Notes: a model not told the origin generated them from the sequence alone. A stretch of 64,000 bases of DNA from Stenotrophomonas tumulicola (GCF_014117215.1 NZ_JACGXS010000001.1:434001-498000), one strand, 5' to 3'; numbered from the stretch's first letter, positions 1 to 9,391 are shown. A program made the numbers and translations.

Positions 1-122
1 AAGATGCCGGACTATTGTGATACTGGCCGCATTTCCGGATTGACCGTCGGAATCTGCGCTTGTGGGACGCTGGCCCGGTACCTACCGTGGGAGGCGGCAG
101 CGGTGGTGAAAGGGGAACATGC

Positions 123-770
123 ATGACGATTCGTGTCTATCTGGTGGATGACCATGCATTGGTCCGCACCGGCATGAAGATGATCCTGTCCGGTGAAACC
201 GACATCGAGGTGATCGGCGAGGCGGAGAGCGGTGAGGACGCATTGCGCGAAATCCGGCAACTGAAGCCGGAGGTGGTGTTGTGCGACCTGCACCTGCCGG
301 GGGTCAGTGGGCTGGAAGTGACCGAGCGCATCGTCCGCGGGCAGGAAGGCACGCGCGTGGTCATCGTCTCGGTGCTGGAAGATGGTCCCATGCCAAAGCG
401 GCTGCTCGAAGCCGGCGCATCGGGATACATCAGCAAGGGCTGCAATGCGCAGGAACTGCTGCGTGCGGTGCGGGATGCGTCGATGGGACGACGCTACCAG
501 GGCAGCAACATCGCCCAGAACCTGGCGCTGTCGACCGTGGAGGGCAGTGCCTCGCCGTTCGACAGCCTGTCCCCACGCGAGCTGGAAGTGGCGTTGCTGC
601 TGACCCAGGGCCTGCGACAGGAAGATATCGCCCGTCGGCTGAGCCTGAGTGCGAAGACCATCAACACGCACAAGGCGCGCCTGTTCGAAAAGATGGGTAT
701 CCACGACAACATCGCGCTGGCCCGCATGGCCAGCCAGTATGGCCTGGTGGATCCGGCACGGCCGATGTAG
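123..770 (+). CDS. gacA: GacA/UvrY-type two-component response regulator
   Basis: 215-residue response regulator that would be phosphorylated by a BarA/GacS-like hybrid kinase and, in the family, drives small RNAs of the Rsm/Csr pathway. The receiver domain (about 1-120) shows the acidic pair D9/D10, phospho-acceptor D55 (in LCDLHLPG) and K105; a LuxR/FixJ helix-turn-helix follows (about 147-205, SPRELEV ... AKTINTHKARLFEKMGIH). I chose the ATG at 123 because it has an AGGGGAA ribosome site 6 nt upstream and begins directly with the receiver fold; an upstream in-frame ATG at 60 would add 21 unlikely residues. The usual uvrC neighbour is absent; the next gene (eda) is convergent. The assignment rests on strong resemblance to UvrY/GacA over the whole length. 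Confidence 0.85.
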   Translation: MTIRVYLVDDHALVRTGMKMILSGETDIEVIGEAESGEDALREIRQLKPEVVLCDLHLPGVSGLEVTERIVRGQEGTRVVIVSVLEDGPMPKRLLEAGASGYISKGCNAQELLRAVRDASMGRRYQGSNIAQNLALSTVEGSASPFDSLSPRELEVALLLTQGLRQEDIARRLSLSAKTINTHKARLFEKMGIHDNIALARMASQYGLVDPARPM

Positions 771-811
771 CCGTTTGCCGCGCCGTGTTGGGCGGCGAAC
801 GTGGGTCGTCA

Positions 812-888
812 CGCCGGGCATGGCCCGGCGCTACTGAAACCGGTTCGTCGGGCATGGCCCGGCATGTAGCGCCGGGCCATGCCCGGCG
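812..888. repeat. SMAG/REP elements between gacA and eda
   Basis: Two full palindromes of about 23 bp in opposite orientation: 812-834 (minus, ending CGCTAC) and 866-888 (plus, beginning GTAGCGCC), with a degenerate half-copy at 848-865. Each forms a GCCGGGC/GCCCGGC stem-loop around CAT. This GTAG-headed family is known from Stenotrophomonas. The pair sits between the convergent ends of gacA and eda and could act as a bidirectional transcript end. Confidence 0.85.
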
Positions 889-903
889 GGGCAGGAGCAA
901 GGA

Positions 904-1563
904 TCAGCGACCGCGCACCCGCGCGACGATCTTCGCTGCACCGGCAGCCGCATCGCGGACCTTGTCCCATGCCGCGTCGGCGATCCAGTTGCCCGGCACC
1001 ATCCATGAACCGCCGATGCAGACCACGTTCTTCTGCTCCAGGTATTCGGCCGCGCTGTCTTCGGTGATGCCACCGGTCGGGCACAGCTTCAGGTCCGGCA
1101 CCGGGCCGGCCAGGCCCTTGATCATCGCCAATCCGCCCACGGCGGTGGCCGGGAACAGCTTGCAGACCCGGAAGCCGCGCGCATACAGCGCGAGCAGCTC
1201 GGTGGGCGAGGCCGCGCCAGGAACCACCGGCAGTGGTGCCGCGGCCAGTGCATCGGCCATGTGCGCGGGCGTGCCCGGAGTGACCAGGAAATCCGCACCG
1301 GCATCGATGGCCTGCTGGATCTGCTCCACGGTCAGCACCGTGCCGGCGCCCACCACCACGCCCGGCAGCTCACGCTTCAACATCGCAAGCGCTTCCATCG
1401 CCACCGGCGTACGCAACGTCAGCTCGATGGCCGGCAAGCCACCTTCCAGCAACGCCGCACTGACCGCCCGCGCCTGGTCCAGCGTATGCACCGTAACCAC
1501 CGGCAGGATGCCCGCCGCCGTCAACAACTCCGCTGCCCGTACCTGATGCTGCTGAATGCTCAT
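904..1563 (-). CDS. eda: KDPG/KHG aldolase (Entner-Doudoroff)
   Basis: 2-dehydro-3-deoxyphosphogluconate aldolase, 219 residues; it cleaves KDPG to pyruvate and glyceraldehyde-3-phosphate and is the last step of the Entner-Doudoroff route. Class I aldolase features are visible: E47 in AIELTLRT, and the Schiff-base lysine K135 in RVCKLFPA, followed by the GGI phosphate loop near the C-terminus. Length matches the family. The ATG at 1563 is preceded by an A-rich stretch with AGGAAAAG. It is the last gene of the minus-strand zwf-glk-pgl-edd-eda series and is separated from edd by 200 nt holding a large hairpin. Confidence 0.97.
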   Translation of the reverse strand: MSIQQHQVRAAELLTAAGILPVVTVHTLDQARAVSAALLEGGLPAIELTLRTPVAMEALAMLKRELPGVVVGAGTVLTVEQIQQAIDAGADFLVTPGTPAHMADALAAAPLPVVPGAASPTELLALYARGFRVCKLFPATAVGGLAMIKGLAGPVPDLKLCPTGGITEDSAAEYLEQKNVVCIGGSWMVPGNWIADAAWDKVRDAAAGAAKIVARVRGR

Positions 1564-1623
1564 GCCCTGCTTTTCCTTTTTTTCTTTCGTATGCAGCGCA
1601 CGATGCGCCGCTGAAGCGTCCGA

Positions 1624-1734
1624 GGCTGCGGTGGGTGGGCCGCTGCCAGGACCGCTCTCGCGCAGGACGCGCGAGTGCGAGCCCCCATGGATGGGTTCAC
1701 GGCGTGTCCTGGCAGCGGCCCACCCACCGCAGCC
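1624..1734. repeat. large perfect inverted repeat between edd and eda
   Basis: Two 29-bp arms (1624-1652 and 1706-1734) are exact reverse complements and enclose 53 nt. The loop contains a second nested hairpin, CTCGCGC...GCGCGAG (about 1657-1675), and a CCCATGG...ATGGG element. It is not a SMAG/REP unit (no GTAG head, different sequence). As RNA it would be a very stable structure in the edd-eda spacer, able to act as a processing or attenuation element. It could also be one copy of a dispersed non-REP repeat; only a genome search would tell. Confidence 0.85.
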
Positions 1735-1764
1735 GCCAGCCGACAGACCCGCCGCGCATAGCGC

Positions 1765-3681
1765 TCAGGCGTCCTTGCCCTCATGCGGCGCCGCCGCCGC
1801 TGCGGCGTCGTGCCCCAGCTCATACTCGGCGTCGTAATCCCATGCGCTGCCATCGGCGGCAGCCGGTCCGCAGGAAATCGATATCGCCCCCTGGTCGGCC
1901 GGCCCCACCACCAGGCGGTTGACCGCGAACAGGTTGCGTCCCAGATCGTGTGCCGCCGGTGCCGTGTTCGGTGCCAGCCCACGCGCGGCCCATTCGGCAG
2001 CGTCCACCAGCACTTCCAGCGTGCCGGCTTCGCCGTCCAGGCGCACGATGTCGCCTTCGCGCACCTTCGCCAGCGGACCGCCACGTGCCGCTTCCGGCGT
2101 CACATGGATGGCGGCGGGAATCTTGCCCGACGCACCGGACAGCCGCCCGTCAGTGACCAGCGCCACGCGGCGGCCCTGGTTCTGCAGCAGGCCCAGCAAT
2201 GGCGCCAGCGAATGCAGCTCCGGCATGCCGTTCGCGCGCGGGCCCTGGTAACGCACCACCGCCACGAAATCCTGTGGCAGCAGGCCAGCCGCGTGCAGCT
2301 TGTTCAGTACCTGTGGCGCATCGACCACCACGGCCGGTGCCTCGATGCTGCGATACTGCGGCTTCACCGCCGACAGCTTGATCAGGGAGCGTCCCAGGTT
2401 GCCGCGCAGCAGGCGCAGTCCGCCCTGGTTCTCGAAGGGATTGTCCACGCCGCGCGCGACTTCTTCATCGGCGCTGCGCACGATGCCGTCCACGTACACC
2501 ACCTGGCCGTCCTGCAGGCGCGGCTCCCGCGCATAGTCGGCCATGCCGCCGCGCGCGATGGTGACGATGTCGCCGTGCATCAGGCCGGCGCGGATCAGTT
2601 CGCCGAACACGAACGCCGGACCGCCCGCGGCCGCGAAGCGGTTCACGTCGGCCTCGCCGTTGGGGTACACGCGGGTCAGCAGCGGGATCAGCTGCGACAG
2701 CTGGTCCATGTCGTCCCAGGTCACCACGATGCCGGCCGCGCGCGCCACGGCGATCCAGTGGATGGTGTGGTTGGTCGAGCCACCGGTGGCCATCAGGGCG
2801 ACAATTGCATTGACGATGGCACGCTCGTCGATGATCCGGCCGATTGGGCGGAAGTCATCGCCCAGCGCAGTCATTTCAAGCGCGCGCACCGTGGCTTCGC
2901 GGGTCAGCGCACTGCGCAGCGACTGTTCCGGATTGACGAAGGAGGCGCCCGGCAACTGCACGCCCATTGCCTCCAGCAGCACCTGGTTGGAATTGGCGGT
3001 GCCGTAGAAGGTGCAGGTACCGGCGCCGTGGTACGACGCCGCTTCTGCTTCCAGCAGTTCCTCGCGGGTGGCCTGGCCGGCGGCATAGCGCTCGCGGACT
3101 TCGGCCTTCTGCTTGTTGGGAATGCCTGGAGTCATCGGCCCGGCCGGCACGAACACCGACGGCAGGTGGCCAAATGCCAGTGCACCGATCAGCAGGCCCG
3201 GCACGATCTTGTCGCAGACCCCGAGGTAGATCGCTGCGTCGAACATGTCGTGGCTCAGGCCGATGGCGGTGGACTGGGCGATGACATCACGCGAGAACAG
3301 CGACAACTCCATGCCGCCGCGGCCCTGGGTCACGCCGTCGCACATTGCCGGCACGCCGCCGGCAACCTGCGCGGTGGCGCCAAGGTCGCGGGCGATCTGC
3401 CGGATCTGCTCCGGATACCCCTCGAACGGCTGGTGTGCCGACAGCATGTCGTTGTAGGAGGTGATGATGCCCAGGTTGGGCGTCACCCCGCCGCGCAGGC
3501 GGCCTTTGTCGGTGCCGCCGCAGGCGGCGAAACCATGGGCGAGATTGCCGCAGCTGAGGCGGCTGCGGAACGGGCCGTCACGCAGGGCGGCATCGATCGC
3601 GGCCAGGTAGGCGGCGCGCGAAGCGGCGCTGCGGCGGACGATGCGCTCGGTGATGGCGTGCAGTTGCGGATGCAGACTCAT
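1765..3681 (-). CDS. edd: phosphogluconate dehydratase
   Basis: 638-residue 6-phosphogluconate dehydratase of the IlvD/Edd family; converts 6-phosphogluconate to KDPG using a [4Fe-4S] cluster. Family signatures are visible: [10 protein letters not shown] near residue 52, the cysteine of [18 protein letters not shown], the segment around [16 protein letters not shown], and [18 protein letters not shown] near the C-terminus. Length is normal. The ATG at 3681 follows pgl after about 55 nt. The C-terminal tail is Ala/His-rich ([10 protein letters not shown]), a local embellishment. Confidence 0.97.
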   Translation of the reverse strand: MSLHPQLHAITERIVRRSAASRAAYLAAIDAALRDGPFRSRLSCGNLAHGFAACGGTDKGRLRGGVTPNLGIITSYNDMLSAHQPFEGYPEQIRQIARDLGATAQVAGGVPAMCDGVTQGRGGMELSLFSRDVIAQSTAIGLSHDMFDAAIYLGVCDKIVPGLLIGALAFGHLPSVFVPAGPMTPGIPNKQKAEVRERYAAGQATREELLEAEAASYHGAGTCTFYGTANSNQVLLEAMGVQLPGASFVNPEQSLRSALTREATVRALEMTALGDDFRPIGRIIDERAIVNAIVALMATGGSTNHTIHWIAVARAAGIVVTWDDMDQLSQLIPLLTRVYPNGEADVNRFAAAGGPAFVFGELIRAGLMHGDIVTIARGGMADYAREPRLQDGQVVYVDGIVRSADEEVARGVDNPFENQGGLRLLRGNLGRSLIKLSAVKPQYRSIEAPAVVVDAPQVLNKLHAAGLLPQDFVAVVRYQGPRANGMPELHSLAPLLGLLQNQGRRVALVTDGRLSGASGKIPAAIHVTPEAARGGPLAKVREGDIVRLDGEAGTLEVLVDAAEWAARGLAPNTAPAAHDLGRNLFAVNRLVVGPADQGAISISCGPAAADGSAWDYDAEYELGHDAAAAAAPHEGKDA

Positions 3682-3736
3682 TGGCTACCAGCGTTGAGAG
3701 GTGGCGAGAGGAAGGGAGGGGTCACGCATGGCCGGA

Positions 3737-4459
3737 TCAGTCGGCCCAGTGCACGCGCAGGCGCGGGCCGGGCTGGTCGATCGCGGCGAGGATCGGGTAC
3801 TGCTGGACCTCGTTGCTGTCCAGCGCGCGCTTCAGCACTTCAAGCTTCTGCTTGCCGCGCAGCAACAGCAAGCGCTGGCGGCAGGCACGCAGGCCATGTG
3901 GCGTCAGGGTGATGCGCAGCGGCCACTGGTTGGCGCCGGGGCAGCCGGTGGCATCCAGCGCCGCGTAGGGCAGGGTGCTTTCCAGGGCGCGCTGCAGGTC
4001 GCGCGAACCGGGGAACAGCGAACAGGTATGCCCATCATTGCCCATGCCCAGTGCCACCAGGCTCGGCGGCAGGTTGTACTGGGCCTGCAGGTTGGCCGTG
4101 TACACGCATTCGGCCAGCGGCTTGCCGATGCGGACCAGCGGATCGAAATGGGCACCTTCAGCGCGCTTCAGCAGGCTCTCGCGGACCAGCCAGGCATTGC
4201 TGTCGCGATCCTGTGGCGACAACCAGCGCTCATCGGCCAGGCTGACTTCGACCCGGTCCCAGTGCACGTCCAGCTCGGCCAGCGCCTGGTAGACCGGCGC
4301 CGGTGTGGTGCCGCCCGAAAGCAGCATGCGTGCACGGCCGTGTTCGGCGATGTCGGCATTGAGGATCCCGGCCATGTCGGCGGCTACCGCCTCGATCCAG
4401 CCATCGGCGTCACGGTGTGCGATGAACTCCACGCGGTCGGAAGAAAACACGGTTGGCAT
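3737..4459 (-). CDS. pgl: 6-phosphogluconolactonase
   Basis: 240-residue SugarP isomerase/DevB-type lactonase hydrolysing 6-phosphogluconolactone to 6-phosphogluconate. Recognisable motifs are LSGGTTPAPVY (phosphate loop), VEVSLADERWL, and LVALGMGNDGHTCSLFPGS. I chose the ATG at 4459 (MPTVFSSDR): its A is shared with the TGA stop of glk (TGATG, one-base overlap), indicating translational coupling. The longer frame upstream starts inside glk and adds nine residues without support. Confidence 0.96.
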   Translation of the reverse strand: MPTVFSSDRVEFIAHRDADGWIEAVAADMAGILNADIAEHGRARMLLSGGTTPAPVYQALAELDVHWDRVEVSLADERWLSPQDRDSNAWLVRESLLKRAEGAHFDPLVRIGKPLAECVYTANLQAQYNLPPSLVALGMGNDGHTCSLFPGSRDLQRALESTLPYAALDATGCPGANQWPLRITLTPHGLRACRQRLLLLRGKQKLEVLKRALDSNEVQQYPILAAIDQPGPRLRVHWAD

Positions 4460-5466
4460 CAGGCAACGGCTCCAGTGGCATCGCATTCGGCATCGACCGC
4501 ATAGGCAGCCGCACCGAGCAGGCCCGGGTTGGGATGGATCACCGCCAGTGACGGTACCCTGCCCATGATCGAAGAGAAACGCCCCTTGTGTTCGAAGCGT
4601 TGGCGGAAGCCGGAATGCTGCAGCGATTCCAGCATGCGCGGCACCAGTCCACCGGTCAGGAACACGCCATCCCAGGCACCCTGGATCAACACCAGGTCGC
4701 CGGCGATGGCGCCGAAGATCGCGCAGAACAGGTCTACGGCGCGCATCGCCTGTGGATCGGCCTGGGCCGCGCGCGCGGTGACGTCGGCAGGCTGCAGCTG
4801 GCCCGGATCGAAGCCGGCCATCTCGCAGACGGCACGATGGATGTTGACCAGGCCGGGGCCGCAGATCAGGCGTTCATTGGAAACGCGCCCAAACGTTTCC
4901 GAAAGGATTTCCAGGATGCGGATCTCTTCGGGCGTGCCCGGCGGGAAGCTGACATGCCCGCCTTCGGTTTCCAGCGGATAGCAGCGGTTGCGGCGGATCA
5001 CCAGCCCGCCCACCCCCAGCCCGGTACCTGGGCCGATGACACCGTAGTTGGCGGCTGCACCGGCCTTGCGCGGCGTCCAGTGGGCGCCGCCGATCTGCAC
5101 CACGTCGCGTGGCTGCAGCAGCGAGATGGCCATCGCCTGGGCGGCGAAATCGTTGATCAGGTGCAGTTCGGAAAAGCCAAGCATCGCCGCGGTGCGGCTG
5201 CGTGAAATCACCCACGGATGGTTGGTGATGCGTGCTTCATCACCGTCAACACGGCCGGCCACGGCGAACACGCCACGGCTGGCTTCGGCGCCCAGTTCCT
5301 GCAGGTAATGGCCTGCGGCATCACCCAGCGACGGGAAATCCGCTACCGGGTACTCGCGGATGCTGCCTTCCAGCAGCGGTGTATCGGCACCGGTTTCAGC
5401 CAGCGCGAATCGTGCGTTGGTACCCCCGATGTCGGCAACCAGCACCGGCTGGGCCAGCACGCTCAT
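4459..5466 (-). CDS. glk: glucokinase
   Basis: 335-residue ROK-unrelated, E. coli Glk-type glucokinase (ATP-dependent glucose phosphorylation in the cytoplasm). The N-terminal ADIGGTNARFAL ATP-binding signature and the HLINDFAAQ and GPGTGLG motifs are present. The ATG at 5466 overlaps the zwf TGA by four bases (ATGA), so the pair is coupled. Its position between zwf and pgl supplies glucose-6-phosphate to the Entner-Doudoroff enzymes of the same operon. Confidence 0.96.
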   Translation of the reverse strand: MSVLAQPVLVADIGGTNARFALAETGADTPLLEGSIREYPVADFPSLGDAAGHYLQELGAEASRGVFAVAGRVDGDEARITNHPWVISRSRTAAMLGFSELHLINDFAAQAMAISLLQPRDVVQIGGAHWTPRKAGAAANYGVIGPGTGLGVGGLVIRRNRCYPLETEGGHVSFPPGTPEEIRILEILSETFGRVSNERLICGPGLVNIHRAVCEMAGFDPGQLQPADVTARAAQADPQAMRAVDLFCAIFGAIAGDLVLIQGAWDGVFLTGGLVPRMLESLQHSGFRQRFEHKGRFSSIMGRVPSLAVIHPNPGLLGAAAYAVDAECDATGAVA

Positions 5467-6899
5467 GCCTGCCCGTCCGATGCGTCGGCAAGCACGTCGC
5501 CGGGCAGGAAGTCCGCTGCGGCCTCCGGCCCCCACTGGCCGGCGGGGTAGGGTTGCAGCGGCAGCCTGGCGTTCTTCCAGGCGTCGGCCACGCTGTCGAT
5601 CCAGTGCCAGGCGGCGCGTACTTCGTCGTCGCGCACGAACAGCGCGTGGTTGCCATTGAAGGCATCCAGGAACAGGCGTTCATAGGCGATGCGACGGTGC
5701 AGGCCGGTCGGCACCGACAGCTCCAGTTCCAGCGGCTGCAGTTCCAGTGCGCCCCATTCGGGGCCGGCCAGGCTGCTCATCAGCCCCAGTTCGATGTTCT
5801 CCTGTGGCTGCAGCTGGAATACCAAGCGGTTCGGCGTCGCCTGTCCGCGATGCGGGCGTTCGAACAGCCAATGGGTAACCGGCTTCAACGTCACCACTAC
5901 GCGGCTGGTGCGCTCAGGCAGGCGCTTGCCGGTAACCAGGTGGAATGGCACGCCGGTCCAGCGCCAGTTGTCGATATGGGCGGTGACACCGGCGAAGGTT
6001 TCCACGTCGCTGCCTTCCGGTGGCTGGTAGGCCTGCGCCGGCTGGCCGTTGATGGTGCCGGCGGTATAGCGGCCGCGCACGCTGTCACGCGCGGCATTGG
6101 CGGCATCGAGCGGGCGCAGCGAGCGCAGTACCTTGACCTTCTCGTCGCGGATGCGGTCCGCTTCCAGCGAGGCGGGCGGCTCCATCGCCACCAGGCACAA
6201 CAGCTGCAGGATGTGGCTCTGGATCATGTCGCGCAGCGCGCCGGAGCGCGCGTAATAGGCATCGCGGCCATCCACGCCTTCGCTCTCGGCGACCAGGATG
6301 TGCACCGATTCGATGTAGTTGCGGTTCCACACCGCTTCCAGCAGCGTGTTGCCGAACCGCAACGCGATCAGGTTCTGTACCGCTGCCTTGCCCAGGTAAT
6401 GGTCCAGGCGGAACACGCGGTCCTCGTCGATCCAGCCACCGATGGTGGTGAGGATCTGCTCGGCGCTTTCGCTGTCGCTGCCGATCGGCTTCTCCAGCAT
6501 CAGCCGGTGCGGTGCAGCCAGTGCGCCGCCCTTGGCCAGGCCTTCGCAGGTGGAGATGTACAGGCCCGGCGGGATGGCCAGGTAGCTCACGCAGTGGCGA
6601 TCCACCAGGCCGGACACGGCTTCGGCGACCGAATCGGCGTTGCGCAGGTCCACCGAACGGTAGTCGATGCGTTGCAGCAGCGATTCGATGTCCTGCGCGG
6701 TGGCCAGCGGGTGGGCCTGCTGCAGGCGCGGCCGCAGGATCTCGCGGAAGCCTTCGGTGTCGTGCGGCGACAATGCCAGTGCGCGGACCTTGAAGTCCTC
6801 CGGCAACAGGCCATCGCCAAGCAGGCGCAGCAGGGAAGGGAACAGATAGCGCTGGGCCAGATCGCCAGTGGCGCCGAACAGGAGGAGGGTATCGTGCAT
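5463..6899 (-). CDS. zwf: glucose-6-phosphate 1-dehydrogenase
   Basis: 478-residue G6PDH, first gene of the operon. It shows the Rossmann motif LFGATGDLAQRYLFPSL at the N-terminus, the substrate/catalytic motif RLDHYLGKAAVQN, and RMPTRT-like GRYTAG further on. I chose the ATG at 6899 (MHDTLLLFGATGDL) by family alignment; an ATG at 6926 (MSPGSETRAM) is possible and neither has a strong ribosome site. A LacI-type operator lies about 200 nt upstream in the spacer shared with the divergent ATPase gene. Confidence 0.95.
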   Translation of the reverse strand: MHDTLLLFGATGDLAQRYLFPSLLRLLGDGLLPEDFKVRALALSPHDTEGFREILRPRLQQAHPLATAQDIESLLQRIDYRSVDLRNADSVAEAVSGLVDRHCVSYLAIPPGLYISTCEGLAKGGALAAPHRLMLEKPIGSDSESAEQILTTIGGWIDEDRVFRLDHYLGKAAVQNLIALRFGNTLLEAVWNRNYIESVHILVAESEGVDGRDAYYARSGALRDMIQSHILQLLCLVAMEPPASLEADRIRDEKVKVLRSLRPLDAANAARDSVRGRYTAGTINGQPAQAYQPPEGSDVETFAGVTAHIDNWRWTGVPFHLVTGKRLPERTSRVVVTLKPVTHWLFERPHRGQATPNRLVFQLQPQENIELGLMSSLAGPEWGALELQPLELELSVPTGLHRRIAYERLFLDAFNGNHALFVRDDEVRAAWHWIDSVADAWKNARLPLQPYPAGQWGPEAAADFLPGDVLADASDGQA

Positions 6900-7240
6900 T
6901 GCTCGAGTTTCAGATCCGGGTGACATCGTCTTCAATCGCTGCCTGGCTGGGTTCCGGGGAAGGTTGGCACTGCTTTTTCCGTTGTCTGCCACAGGCATTC
7001 CGGCCAATGCCGGATGTACCTGCCGCGGGACGGCGGATCATTTTCTGCTGGCGCCGGGCAGATCATGCACGGCGACCGGTAGATACTGCCATGTGAAAAC
7101 GTTTACATGGCAGAATGTGCAACTGTATTCGATTGCAGCGGCGTCCGTCATGCGGCACCGAGGCAAAAATGCTGCCAACGGGAGGGCCGGGGGCAGTCCA
7201 CATGCAACAGCCCAGGCGACGGGCGGACTGGAAGAGTGAA
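6900..7240. other. divergent intergenic region zwf / malK-like gene (341 nt)
   Basis: No gene found here. The region is locally more AT-rich than its surroundings. It carries one clear LacI/GalR-family operator (7094-7107) lying between the two divergent starts. I could not assign -10/-35 boxes with confidence. Both the Entner-Doudoroff operon and the ATPase gene must be transcribed from it. Confidence 0.6.
7094..7107. promoter_or_regulatory. LacI-family operator
   Basis: TGAAAACGTTTACA fits the LacI/GalR consensus TGNAANCGNTTNCA exactly, centred on the CG with an AAACGTTT core. It lies 195 nt upstream of zwf and 134 nt upstream of the ATPase start, so one sugar-responsive regulator could control both. 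No lacI-type gene is in this window. Confidence 0.7.
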
Positions 7241-8329
7241 ATGGCAAAAGTACAGTTGCAGGGTGTGCGCAAGGTCTATGACAACGGCCAGGTCGCGGTC
7301 AAGGACGCGACCTTCGAGGTGGCCGACGGCGAGTTGATGGTGCTGGTCGGCCCGTCGGGCTGTGGCAAGTCCACCCTGCTGCGCATGATCGCCGGATTGG
7401 AAGAAATCAGCGGCGGCACGCTGGTCATTGGCGAGCGCGTGGTCAACGACGTGGCGCCGAAGGACCGCGACATCGCGATGGTGTTCCAGAGTTACGCGCT
7501 GTACCCGCACATGACCGTGGAGCAGAACCTGGCCTTCGGCCTGAAGCTGCGCGGCCACGACAAGGCGACCATCGACAGGCGTGTCGGTGAGGCGGCACAG
7601 ACCCTGGGCCTGACCGACATGATGGACAAGCTGCCCAAGGCGATGTCCGGTGGCCAACGCCAGCGCGTGGCGCTGGGCCGTGCACTGGTGCGCGAGCCGG
7701 CTGTGTTCCTGCTGGACGAGCCGCTGTCCAACCTGGACGCCAAGCTGCGCCACAGCGTGCGCACGGAGATCGCCCAGCTGCACCGGAAGCTGGGCACGAC
7801 GATGATCTACGTCACCCACGACCAGGTGGAGGCAATGACCCTGGGCCAGCGCATCGTGGTGCTGAAGGACGGCATCATCCAGCAGATCGATACGCCGATG
7901 GCGCTGTACGACAGGCCGGCCAACCTGTTCGTGGCCGGGTTCCTTGGCAGCCCGGCGATGAACGTGCTGCGTGGCACGCTGCAGGCCAGCGCGGCGGGTG
8001 CGGTGGTGCTGGACGGTGCATGGAAGGCGCCGCTGGGCCACGCCACGCTCGACCCTCGCTGGCTGGACAAGCCGATCGCCGTTGGCGTGCGGCCAGAGCA
8101 CCTGCAACCGGCGGAAGAGGGGGCGGAGTGGTTCTTCGAGGCCCGTATCGAGGGCATCGAGCCGGTCGGCAACGAAATATTCGTCAACCTGGCCAGTGGC
8201 CTGCATGCGCTGACCATGCGCGTGGCGCCGCGCGCCTTGCCTGCGGTGGGCGAGACCTTGAAGGTGGCCGTACAGGCCAATGCGCTGCATTTCTTCGACG
8301 CCGAGACCGGCGAACGCCTCACGGCCTGA
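7241..8329 (+). CDS. ugpC: sugar ABC transporter ATPase, MalK/UgpC type (orphan)
   Basis: 362-residue ATPase of the carbohydrate-uptake CUT1 class. Walker A GPSGCGKST (37-45), Q-loop VFQSYALYPHMTV, signature MSGGQRQRVALGRA (about 135), Walker B VFLLDEPLSNLD and H-loop VTHDQVEAMTLG, then a C-terminal TOBE/regulatory domain (about 240-362). The ATG at 7241 has GGAAGAG five bases upstream. No permease or binding protein is adjacent, so it probably serves one or more transporters encoded elsewhere, like MsmX. It is divergent from the glucose catabolic operon. The exact substrate cannot be read from sequence; the ugpC symbol only follows common annotation of this subfamily. Confidence 0.85.
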   Translation: MAKVQLQGVRKVYDNGQVAVKDATFEVADGELMVLVGPSGCGKSTLLRMIAGLEEISGGTLVIGERVVNDVAPKDRDIAMVFQSYALYPHMTVEQNLAFGLKLRGHDKATIDRRVGEAAQTLGLTDMMDKLPKAMSGGQRQRVALGRALVREPAVFLLDEPLSNLDAKLRHSVRTEIAQLHRKLGTTMIYVTHDQVEAMTLGQRIVVLKDGIIQQIDTPMALYDRPANLFVAGFLGSPAMNVLRGTLQASAAGAVVLDGAWKAPLGHATLDPRWLDKPIAVGVRPEHLQPAEEGAEWFFEARIEGIEPVGNEIFVNLASGLHALTMRVAPRALPAVGETLKVAVQANALHFFDAETGERLTA

Positions 8330-8331
8330 CC

Positions 8332-8478
8332 GTAGCGCCGGGCCATGCCCGGCGGACCCGTAACGCCGGGCCACGCCAACGGACCGTAGCGCCGGGCCAT
8401 GCCCGGCGGCTTTCATCCGCACCACGGAAGGGAAATGAGGCAAGGCCAGCATGTCCGCCGGGCATGGCCCGGCGCTAC
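8332..8478. repeat. SMAG/REP cluster
   Basis: Full copies at 8332-8354 (+), 8386-8408 (+) and 8456-8478 (-), plus a decayed copy at about 8360-8377 that has lost its right arm. The cluster separates the convergent ends of the ATPase gene and ygfZ. Confidence 0.85.
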
Positions 8479-8518
8479 GTCGACGTGTGCATGGCCTGTT
8501 GAACCGCCCTTGTGCAGG

Positions 8519-9391
8519 TCAGCGTGCCAGGCCGTCCAGCAGCGGCACGCGGTGCGCCTGCTGCCCGCCAACGCTCAACGCGGCCTCGCTGGTTTCCAGC
8601 GGCAGTACCGCCAGTGCCAGCGTGCCGGCGGCGCTGGCTACCGTGCCCAGCGCGCTGCCTGCCTGCTCCACGCTGTCCCCCGGTGCCGCTGCAGCGGCCA
8701 GTTGCAGCAGTTGCAGCGCCCGCTTGGCCTTGCCCAGGAAGTGGGTGCGCGCGACGATCTCCTGGCCCGGATAGCAGCCCTTCCTGACGCTGTAACCGTT
8801 CAGCCTGTCCAGTCCCAGCTGCTGTGGCGTCCACTGCTCGCGCTGGCTGGCTTCCAGCCGTGGCAGCCCGTAGCGGAGATCGGCCTGGCGCCACGCGTCG
8901 ATGAAGGGCTCATCGGCCTGGGAGATGGGGCTGCCCGCCGTTGCCGGACCGATGCGCATGACGCGCGGAAGGGCGTCGCTGCCCATGTCCAGCTCCAGTG
9001 AATCATCGAGCGATCCGGCCACTGCGGCGCAGAACGCGGCTTCCGGGGCAGTGAATGCACCGACGACCTGCAGGTCGTCGCGCAGTGTGATTTTCACCTT
9101 GCGGCGAAACACAAAACGTTGCAACTGCGATCCAATCTCATCCGCGCCGGCATCTGCGAAGACCAGCAGCAACGACTCCGCAGACAGCCGGATGAGCTGA
9201 AACACGGCGATCGTGCGGCCTTTGGCCGTCAACCACGCACTCCAGTGCCAGTGGCCATCGCCCAGCGCGACGATGTCGCTGGAGAATTGCGCATGCGCGA
9301 ACGCCACTGCGTCCGGACCGGAAATCGACAGCAACCGGCGGTCCGCCAACAGGGGGAATCCAACTAAATCAGGGGAAAGGTTGTCAGGCAC
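8519..9391 (-). CDS. ygfZ: folate-binding protein YgfZ
   Basis: YgfZ/GcvT-fold protein; family members use tetrahydrofolate to maintain certain Fe-S enzymes. The diagnostic motif KGCYPGQEIVARTHFLGK is present at about residues 204-221, and the N-terminus begins LLADRRLLSISGPDAVAF. I propose a GTG start at 9391 (290 residues, usual family length); the frame extends upstream through codons that would run into the sdh promoter and the opposite gene and has no family support. The start is divergent from the succinate dehydrogenase operon, which suits a role in Fe-S enzyme upkeep. Confidence 0.9.
   Translation of the reverse strand: MPDNLSPDLVGFPLLADRRLLSISGPDAVAFAHAQFSSDIVALGDGHWHWSAWLTAKGRTIAVFQLIRLSAESLLLVFADAGADEIGSQLQRFVFRRKVKITLRDDLQVVGAFTAPEAAFCAAVAGSLDDSLELDMGSDALPRVMRIGPATAGSPISQADEPFIDAWRQADLRYGLPRLEASQREQWTPQQLGLDRLNGYSVRKGCYPGQEIVARTHFLGKAKRALQLLQLAAAAAPGDSVEQAGSALGTVASAAGTLALAVLPLETSEAALSVGGQQAHRVPLLDGLAR

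Noticed and set aside
1..122. Upstream gene or promoter before gacA
   Set aside because: TTGACC at 40-45 has no -10 at a proper distance and no coding frame is convincing in the first 120 bases.
1783..3912. A 709-codon plus-strand frame opposite edd
   Set aside because: Shadow of edd, same composition signs.
4880..4905. AAACGTTTCC in glk as a second LacI operator
   Set aside because: Lies inside coding sequence and lacks the flanking TG/CA positions of the consensus.
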